Shown here: one piece after another, positions 15,414 through 20,258 of the stretch
Layout: each line of letters starts with the position of its first letter
Numbering within the stretch: position 1 is the first letter of the stretch
The notes under the pieces: generated by a model
What the model saw: only the letters and a program-made list of their open reading frames with translations
The model's database searches: none
What the model was told of the DNA's origin: nothing
IMG/VR virus record: IMGVR_UViG_3300025012_000319
Span: 1-20,258 of that record
DNA: 20,258 nt
Direction: 5' to 3' (one strand)
From: a virus
Translations under genes and position numbers: made by a program

Positions 15414-16184
15414 TTATGTTTGCACACCCCTTACCGCAGCGAGCATGGATTCTCGAAGCTCGCGCGGGTCGTTCGTGCGCTTGTTGTTGGTTTGCTGGAT
15501 TGAATTTCCAGGTTTCGTTAATACTTTTTCGGTCGCCTCGGACCCCTTGCGGATTCGCTCGGACTCTGCCGTGGCCTGCCGCATGGCTTCCTGAGCTTTG
15601 TAGGCGTAGTACGCGGAGAACTTGTCGTGCATCGGGTTCTGTTTCATGATTTCATCCAAGGCCCCGGAGTTGACTACCTCCTGGTAATCCTTGTGCTCGC
15701 CATAAAACTTTTCAACCACCGTCTGCATGTCACGGTCGGCCAGGGTGTTGTTGAACTCACCCCGGAGCCGTTCGATTTCCACCTGTGCCTGTTTTTGGGT
15801 CATCCCCGCAACCTGCTGGGCGGTAATCTGGTTGCTCTGCTTCATCGCTTCGGCAAACGTGATGCCCCCTTCCTCGTACTGTTTCGCCAAAGAGTTCAGC
15901 ATCCCGTCATAGTCAACGGGCGCCTCCTCTTTTTTGGCCGGTGCTGGACTCTCAGCGCGTTGGCTTAACATCTGCTCGTAAGCAGCGGCCTTGCCGCGCA
16001 GCTCGCCAAGTTCACCGGACCTTTTGCCCTCCATCTTCTGCAGTTCGGTGTACGCAGTCTCCAACTCTTCGGGCGACTTGTACTTGCCTGCGAAAAGGCG
16101 GGCTTCCGCCTGCGCTGGTGTTTCAACAGCCGTTTCCTTTTCAGGGGGCAGCGAGCCTGCAGGGATAATGTTCTCGTCTTTCAT
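15414..16184 (-). CDS. Capsid scaffolding protein
   Basis: This 256-residue, highly charged, helical protein lies immediately before the capsid gene, the standard place for a scaffold. Scaffolds guide procapsid assembly and are then released or degraded. The segment LFAGKYKSPEELETAYTELQ (about residues 30-50) is the recurring motif near the N-terminus of many podovirus scaffolds. A Gln/Glu/Ala-rich helical body follows. The C-terminus is basic and polar (NNKRTNDPRELRESML), as expected for the coat-binding end. The ATG chosen (16182-16184) has GGAGGA six bases upstream. A TTG two codons earlier is in frame but overlaps the spacer. The stop TAA is itself part of the capsid ribosome site TAAGGAG. 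Confidence 0.85.
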   Translation of the reverse strand: MKDENIIPAGSLPPEKETAVETPAQAEARLFAGKYKSPEELETAYTELQKMEGKRSGELGELRGKAAAYEQMLSQRAESPAPAKKEEAPVDYDGMLNSLAKQYEEGGITFAEAMKQSNQITAQQVAGMTQKQAQVEIERLRGEFNNTLADRDMQTVVEKFYGEHKDYQEVVNSGALDEIMKQNPMHDKFSAYYAYKAQEAMRQATAESERIRKGSEATEKVLTKPGNSIQQTNNKRTNDPRELRESMLAAVRGVQT

Positions 16185-16233
16185 CTCCAATCCTCCAGCG
16201 GGGGGCGCACACCGTATCCCGCCATTTACTTTG

Positions 16234-16252
16234 CCGCGCTTCAGGGGCGCGG
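16234..16252 (-). other. Short GC-rich hairpin between FmdB-type gene and scaffold gene
   Basis: The minus-strand RNA can form CCGCGC / GCGCGG around a 7-base loop. No run of T follows, so it is not a convincing intrinsic terminator. It could slow transcription or protect the scaffold/capsid message, but may be chance in GC-rich DNA. The rest of the 75-base gap holds the scaffold ribosome site (GGAGGA, 6 bases before the ATG). Confidence 0.3.
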
Positions 16253-16259
16253 AATCCCT

Positions 16260-16529
16260 TTACCCGGCTTCAACTATTCCGTTGTCGCGCAGGTATCGTT
16301 TATAAGCCACTCGGTCAGTTATCGGGCGCACATCGGTTCCCTTTGGGAGCAGATTGGCGGTTGCCGAAGATAACCACGGTGGCTCATCTCTTTGTATATT
16401 CGCTGAAATAATCCTCTCAGCACTTGCCCCGCACTCAGGGCATATCTCAAACTGCTTGCGGTCATCGATCTTCCGAATGACGGCGAATGTCTCGTTGCAG
16501 CACCCGCAAAAATGTTCATACAGTGGCAT
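16260..16529 (-). CDS. Second FmdB-type zinc-ribbon protein (89 aa)
   Basis: The start chosen gives MPLYEHFCGCC, the typical FmdB opening. An upstream start at 16568 would add 13 unrelated residues that overlap the previous gene further. Cys8/Cys11 and Cys30/Cys33 (CPEC) form the zinc ribbon, and the intervening IRKIDDRKQFEICPEC is characteristic. Residues 45-89 are an extra tail (PPWLSS, then RVAYKRYLRDNGI) absent from the first copy. The two zinc-ribbon proteins are only distantly alike outside the knuckles. It is the last gene before the scaffold, 75 bases away. Confidence 0.82.
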   Translation of the reverse strand: MPLYEHFCGCCNETFAVIRKIDDRKQFEICPECGASAERIISANIQRDEPPWLSSATANLLPKGTDVRPITDRVAYKRYLRDNGIVEAG

Positions 16530-16773
16530 ATTGCGTCCCGTACCAGCCTGGATCTCCGAACTCTTCAACCTCTACGCTGTCAATCGTCCCGTCCTTGATA
16601 ACCTTGTACCGCATCCCTGGTTTAAGGTTGCAAAGCACAGCCATCCCGCTTCCAGTGATGAACCGGCCATCAGAAGGTCGGAAGTCATTATTCACCCTGA
16701 CAATATCTCCTCGCTTGAATACTTGAAGCGTCACCTCGACCTCCACCCCTCGGACCATACGTGTCGCCCCCAT
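16516..16773 (-). CDS. Small beta-rich hypothetical protein (85 aa)
   Basis: The family is not recognised. The sequence alternates hydrophobic and polar residues (VEVEVTLQVFKRGDIVRV, then MAVLCNLKPGMRYKVI). This predicts a small beta barrel, and the phrase FKRGDIVRVNND is reminiscent of SH3-like folds. The start shares one base with the previous stop, and the next FmdB-type gene begins 14 bases before this gene ends. It sits between two zinc-ribbon genes, so it is probably translated as part of the same coupled set. Function unknown. Confidence 0.7.
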   Translation of the reverse strand: MGATRMVRGVEVEVTLQVFKRGDIVRVNNDFRPSDGRFITGSGMAVLCNLKPGMRYKVIKDGTIDSVEVEEFGDPGWYGTQYATV

Positions 16774-16958
16774 CAGAACTTGCTCCTCTCATACCCGCCT
16801 TTGCACCGGCCCTGAGGGAACATACTTCCGACCTTCGGCATTGCCGGCTTGCACATCCCGCCGCACTCTGGGCATTTGACATGCTTCGGCTTGGCGGTCA
16901 TCTTGCAGATGTGCTCAACCGTTTCCTGGCATTCTTTGCAGAAGTATTCGTAGGTCAT
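16773..16958 (-). CDS. FmdB-type zinc-ribbon protein (61 aa)
   Basis: The start chosen is the ATG that overlaps the previous stop (ATGA). It gives the hallmark FmdB opening MTYEYFCKEC, with an aromatic-rich first strand then CxxC. Longer upstream starts would add an unrelated leader. Cys7/Cys10 and Cys29/Cys32 (CPEC) should bind one zinc ion, with GG following the second knuckle as in the family. FmdB-like proteins are small putative regulators found across bacteria and in many phage late operons. Their biochemical role is unknown. The C-terminus is short and basic (GRCKGGYERSKF). The stop shares one base with the next start (TGATG). Confidence 0.82.
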   Translation of the reverse strand: MTYEYFCKECQETVEHICKMTAKPKHVKCPECGGMCKPAMPKVGSMFPQGRCKGGYERSKF

Positions 16959-17920
16959 GGCAACTTTCGCCCATCCTCGCCAGACATTGTGCCGTTGGCA
17001 TGTATCGTGGCATAGCACCGGCCATCGCCCAATTTCCTCTCAACAGCACAAACTCGGTCATCCATTCTCAAGAACCACTCTTGTATTTGGGCAAATCTTC
17101 CTTTTGCTTTCCTCTGCTCCTTCTCAACGGCTTTAATCGCATCCGGATGTACATCTTTTCGCGGGTACATAAAATCAATCCAATCCCCTGCGGTACTTGC
17201 TCCCGTCGCACAGCAACGGCCGCCCACCTTATCCTCCAGCTTTATGACTCGTTCGTTAATCCTCTCGAGCATGCCGTTCAGCCCGTTTTTATCTGTCTCC
17301 AGCGCATCAAGCCGTGCGTTCAACTTCTCTATTTTTTCTAGCATATAAAGGTAATCGTTTTGGCTGGCTTTCGGCTCTTCGGTGTAGTGGTATTCATCCT
17401 CGCCATCGTAGGAATGCTCCCGTGAAGAGCTCTCGCCAATGCTGGCGCTCATGCCAGTAAGCAATGAGCTTGTCCTGAGGTTATCGTTGATTTCGTTCAT
17501 GGCTTTGGCAAGTTCTTCACGGTATTTCCCGACTTGCTCCTGGGTAGCCCCGTACTTTTCTGCCAAACTTTCATCACGGGTTTCGCTTCCGGCAGCGTAA
17601 ATCCCTCCGCCGAGATCAACCAAGCCGTCCTTCTCTTTTGAAAGCAGCGAAAGGACGACATCCGCTTTCCCTTTAGACTCCCCGCTTAGTGACGTTCCCG
17701 TCGTGATGCAGCGAAGAAGACCCATTATTTCACCAAACATTGCGTCTGATAACTGAATCATTATTTCCTCCTCCCTTTTCCTTTTCGCCCGCACCCCGAT
17801 GAAGCCCCTCTCAACAAGAGCATCGAGCATCGCTTTCGCTCCTGCCCTCCAAAACTCAAGCCCGGAAATGGTATCCTTTTCATCTTCTGGGAACTCGTTA
17901 AGCCAATCGTCAAACGTCAT
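16955..17920 (-). CDS. Coiled-coil protein of unknown function, with a possible second internal start
   Basis: This 321-residue protein has no family I recognise. Residues 1-53 form a short helical, charged domain (LEFWRAGAKAMLDALVERG). Residue 54 is a second ATG (17759-17761) directly preceded by GGGAGGAGGAAATA, the strongest ribosome site nearby, so a 268-residue shorter product is likely as well or instead. Residues 115-150 and 188-232 have heptad-like leucine patterns (LEKIEKLNARLDALE). A motif is repeated: residues 224-239 (RVIKLEDKVGGRCCAT) resemble 289-304 (RVCAVERKLGDGRCYAT), each at the end of a helix. The full-length start overlaps the portal stop (ATGA), and the stop overlaps the next start. 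Its position between portal and scaffold suggests a head-assembly role, but nothing in the sequence proves it. Confidence 0.75.
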   Translation of the reverse strand: MTFDDWLNEFPEDEKDTISGLEFWRAGAKAMLDALVERGFIGVRAKRKREEEIMIQLSDAMFGEIMGLLRCITTGTSLSGESKGKADVVLSLLSKEKDGLVDLGGGIYAAGSETRDESLAEKYGATQEQVGKYREELAKAMNEINDNLRTSSLLTGMSASIGESSSREHSYDGEDEYHYTEEPKASQNDYLYMLEKIEKLNARLDALETDKNGLNGMLERINERVIKLEDKVGGRCCATGASTAGDWIDFMYPRKDVHPDAIKAVEKEQRKAKGRFAQIQEWFLRMDDRVCAVERKLGDGRCYATIHANGTMSGEDGRKLP

Positions 17921-19803
17921 TCCACTTCCCCCTGATAAGCCACCGGAACCCCAGGCTGAGGCTGCGCGCTTATCGGGCTATCCTGCGGCCCATTGCCAGG
18001 GCCGCCCTGCGGCTGCATCAGCACCGCCAATAGCTCTTGCGCCTGGTCCTCCGGGAATCCAGCCTGAATCAATACCTGGATGGCCTGCTCAAGCTGCTTC
18101 TCACCCATCCTTTCGATAATCTGCTTATGGCCCGGGAAGTTCAGCGTTTCGAGCAAAGCCTGCTGGTCAATCGCGCTCTTTCCAAACAGTTCAACAGCCT
18201 GCTCTTGGCGCTGCAATTCGGTCTTGTGAATCGTGCTGCCGGCCTCGACCATGTAAGCAAACTTTCGCCCCAGGTATTCGACACCCCGGAACGGCACGGC
18301 CTCGCCCTCGACATCTACCAGTCCGGCGTCATGCCCATGGTTCTGCCACATGCTGATAGCGCAGCTTCCGCGCTGGCTCACCATGTAATCAATCGCGTTG
18401 ATTTTGTGCTGGATCAGGACTTGATTGCGCTCCTGCAGGGCCACAATGGCACTCGCCGCCCGGACGCCTGGAGGGTTTGCCCCGCGGTCGGCATCCTGGA
18501 TTGCGTATACCCGGTCAAACAGGCCCATGAGCATGTCAAGCACTTGGAACATCTGCCCGTTCATCGGCGGCATGGGGACAACGCGAATCCCCGCTGCCGC
18601 TTCCGCTGTTTCCGGGAACAGAACAAGGCCTGGCTCGCTGCTCAGATTGTTTTTAGTGATTCCGGACTTCGGTGGGATAACCAGTATCCCGGTCATCGAA
18701 CGCATGAAATACTTGATGATCCGGGAAACAATCTCATCAATCTTAAAAATCAGGTCTGCCGTCTGGTCTGCTGCCGAGAATCCCCAGATTGACGTGGTAT
18801 CGTCGTAGCTGTTCGCCTTGTAGAATGGGAGCCGGTCGAACAGGTAACAGGTCTTGACCAGTTCTTCGTTCAGCTCTGGGTTTATCGAAGGGTTCGCAAG
18901 GTCGGCCAGGAGCAGTTGCCCTTCATTCGTCACGGTGATTACCCGAATCCCGCCCGGGTATTTCAGCTTCTCAACCTCAACCTCGCCCATTATCGGTTTG
19001 CCTTCCGGGTCAACTCCTATTTCCTTTGTTTCCCACACCTTGATCTTTGTCGGATCTCTTACCCATACCTCTACGGCCAGCGCCCGGTTGTCCCGGTATT
19101 CAGTCCCGGCTTTGTCAAGCGTGTTCAAAACCACCTTGCCCTGAACGGTATAATCTCCGGCTCTGACTGTCGGTGCGTATTCCTCCCGGTCCTCGCCCAG
19201 AATGGAGTAAACATCACTCGGCTCCACATCCTCAACGCCGTATTTTGCTTCCAGCGCCTCGCAGCTATCCGGGTAAGCATGGCAGAAATAGGGCATATCC
19301 GCCCCGATGTCCTCATAATATCCAGGCGCAGGGAAGCAAGCGAACGGATCGAGCACGATAATGCCGGGCTGCTTCCGCTTGCTGTCCCAGTACGCCTTTT
19401 CAAACGTGATACCGTATTTCTCACTCTTCAGGGTCGTGGTCCGCAACTTTGGCTGTTGCGCTGAATCCTCCCACCATTTTCGGAGCATGGCGGTAAGCGT
19501 CTTGTCGGCGCTGTCCCCTATCCCGTCCAGGTCAATACACTCGGCAATCGGTTTTCTGCTGGTGATATTGGCAACCGTCCGCTGCACATTGCTAAAAAAC
19601 AGGTTGACGCTGATCGTGCTCTTTTTCTTCTTCTGGCCCCAGTGGTCCCCGCGGTAGAGCATGTAATTCCGCTTTGCCGTATCTGGCCATTTCAACCGGT
19701 CCTTCTCGTCCCTGGCGTTCTCGAACAAACCCCACGCCCACTTTGCCACGTCTTTGTGGCCAGCGGGCGGCGGATTGATCAATGACCACTTCTTGTCAGC
19801 CAT
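17917..19803 (-). CDS. Portal protein (P22-like / podovirus type)
   Basis: At 628 residues this is in the size range of podovirus portals. The dodecameric portal forms the DNA entry channel at one capsid vertex and docks the terminase. The N-terminus has the helical, Trp-rich start usual for these proteins (YMLYRGDHWG, then SVNLFFSNVQRTVANI), which leads into the wing domain. Around residues 345-470, segments such as IIKYFMRSMTGILVIPP and a helix containing MLMGLFDRVYAIQDADRG are followed by APPGVR-like and ALQERNQ motifs, which fit the stem and crown. The C-terminal ~40 residues are rich in Gln, Pro and Gly. The start ATG overlaps the zinc-ribbon gene and the stop overlaps the next start (ATGA). 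The next genes downstream include scaffold and capsid, as expected for a head operon. Confidence 0.88.
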   Translation of the reverse strand: MADKKWSLINPPPAGHKDVAKWAWGLFENARDEKDRLKWPDTAKRNYMLYRGDHWGQKKKKSTISVNLFFSNVQRTVANITSRKPIAECIDLDGIGDSADKTLTAMLRKWWEDSAQQPKLRTTTLKSEKYGITFEKAYWDSKRKQPGIIVLDPFACFPAPGYYEDIGADMPYFCHAYPDSCEALEAKYGVEDVEPSDVYSILGEDREEYAPTVRAGDYTVQGKVVLNTLDKAGTEYRDNRALAVEVWVRDPTKIKVWETKEIGVDPEGKPIMGEVEVEKLKYPGGIRVITVTNEGQLLLADLANPSINPELNEELVKTCYLFDRLPFYKANSYDDTTSIWGFSAADQTADLIFKIDEIVSRIIKYFMRSMTGILVIPPKSGITKNNLSSEPGLVLFPETAEAAAGIRVVPMPPMNGQMFQVLDMLMGLFDRVYAIQDADRGANPPGVRAASAIVALQERNQVLIQHKINAIDYMVSQRGSCAISMWQNHGHDAGLVDVEGEAVPFRGVEYLGRKFAYMVEAGSTIHKTELQRQEQAVELFGKSAIDQQALLETLNFPGHKQIIERMGEKQLEQAIQVLIQAGFPEDQAQELLAVLMQPQGGPGNGPQDSPISAQPQPGVPVAYQGEVE

Positions 19804-20170
19804 TCACGGCCCCCTTACGCCTGCCGCCCTTGCTCTTTGCCCGAAACACTTCATGCTCGCCAGTGACGTGGCCGGCCTGGAATATCTGGCTGACGCTTAT
19901 CGGTGCAGTCTCACGCGCTTTGATCTTCGGGAATCCTGAACCATTTCCGTACAGTGTCCCGCATCCAGGGCATTCCAGCGCACCGTACACAGAATCCTCG
20001 TTCTCCGGGAAACTTGACCATCCGTATCCGCGCCATGGCTGCTTCATCTTGAAATTGTAGCCCTTCGCCGGCTGCTTCGGGTCGTACCCGGCCCGTGTCT
20101 CATGGAAACTCTGCCCGCAGCCGTCGCAGATCACATCATAGATTATCGTCGGGCTCCCGGGGAAACTCAT
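19796..20170 (-). CDS. Small zinc-ribbon protein upstream of portal
   Basis: This 124-residue protein has two CxxC knuckles, Cys15/Cys18 (CDGC) and Cys67/Cys70 (CPGC). This is the layout of a zinc ribbon with an unusually long insert. The insert is rich in Tyr, Trp and Lys. The C-terminus is basic (KSKGGRRKG), so it might bind nucleic acid. Its ATG overlaps the stop of the preceding gene (ATGA), and its own stop lies inside the first codons of the portal gene (8-base overlap). It is therefore embedded in the packaging/portal operon. I do not recognise a named family. A DNA-packaging accessory role is only inferred from position. Confidence 0.8.
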   Translation of the reverse strand: MSFPGSPTIIYDVICDGCGQSFHETRAGYDPKQPAKGYNFKMKQPWRGYGWSSFPENEDSVYGALECPGCGTLYGNGSGFPKIKARETAPISVSQIFQAGHVTGEHEVFRAKSKGGRRKGAVNG

Positions 20171-20258
20171 TGCTTACCTCCGAACATTTCGCGGAATCGC
20201 AGGTTGCGGGTAAGGATTTCTCCCGGCAGCGGCTTTTCCTCTGCATCGTCAAACGCGC
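20167..20258 (-). CDS. C-terminal end of a late phage gene, possibly terminase large subunit (partial)
   Basis: Only the last 30 or so codons are inside the window. The frame is open from the right edge and ends ...REMFGGKQ followed by TGA. The stop overlaps the start of the next gene in an ATGA arrangement, so the two are probably translationally coupled. The fragment carries no diagnostic motif. The suggestion of terminase large subunit rests only on position: in many tailed phages this gene lies just upstream of the portal, which begins about 360 bases further on. It could equally be another small morphogenesis gene. Confidence 0.5.
   Translation of the reverse strand, partial: AFDDAEEKPLPGEILTRNLRFREMFGGKQ

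Noticed and set aside
16234-16252. Intrinsic terminator before the scaffold gene
   Set aside because: The stem is only 6 bp and no T-run follows; kept only as a low-confidence hairpin.
18037-18792. Plus-strand 251-codon open frame
   Set aside because: It lies entirely antisense to the well-supported portal gene, with no credible ribosome site or domain.
1-20258. tRNA genes, integrase, attachment sites or replication origin
   Set aside because: I saw no cloverleaf, recombinase motif or direct-repeat pair that would support any of these.

Overview
This window is a stretch of a tailed double-stranded DNA phage or prophage: the virion-assembly (late) region. Every supported gene is read from the minus strand, so the transcription order runs from the right end (20258) to the left end (1). 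Genes are packed tightly, many joined by ATGA or TAATG stop/start overlaps, and no stretch over 300 bases lacks a gene. GC content is moderate to high by eye (mid-50s percent). A standard signal peptide and good Shine-Dalgarno sites fit a Gram-negative host, but the host cannot be named from the sequence. A P22-like portal, adaptor and nozzle-like order is present. I see no tail tube, sheath or tape-measure gene, and large putative internal/ejection proteins follow. Together these suggest a podovirus-type particle (inference).

Right part (20258 to 13384), head assembly: the tail end of a gene that is probably the terminase large subunit, a small zinc-ribbon protein, the portal (17917-19803), a coiled-coil protein, two FmdB-type zinc-ribbon proteins with a small beta-rich protein between them, the scaffolding protein, and the major capsid gene. 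The capsid gene is split. Ten codons (15372-15401) are followed by a 1,050-nt group I intron (14322-15371) carrying an HNH homing endonuclease, then the main exon (13384-14321). The intron core (P4-P7, P9 hairpins) and a P1 with the expected U-G pair can be read directly. The last ~50 codons of the endonuclease gene double as the ribozyme core. The capsid exon also has a -1 frame break near 13503 that cuts off a clearly coding 39-residue C-terminus.

Middle part (13329 to 7605), head decoration and tail: two tandem 115-aa paralogues, a head-tail adaptor-like protein, a 459-aa nozzle/stabilisation-like protein, a 30-aa mini-gene, two related ~250-aa structural proteins (one with a signal peptide), and a 399-aa fibre-like protein with a discoidin-like N-terminus and seven ~22-residue repeats.

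Left part (7605 to 1): a cysteine-rich pair (193 and 728 aa), then the best promoter in the window (4796-4824) beside an AT-rich hairpin. This promoter leads a set of large, mostly helical proteins (470, 77, 399 and >633 aa) that may be internal or DNA-ejection proteins. The last one runs off the left edge without a stop codon.
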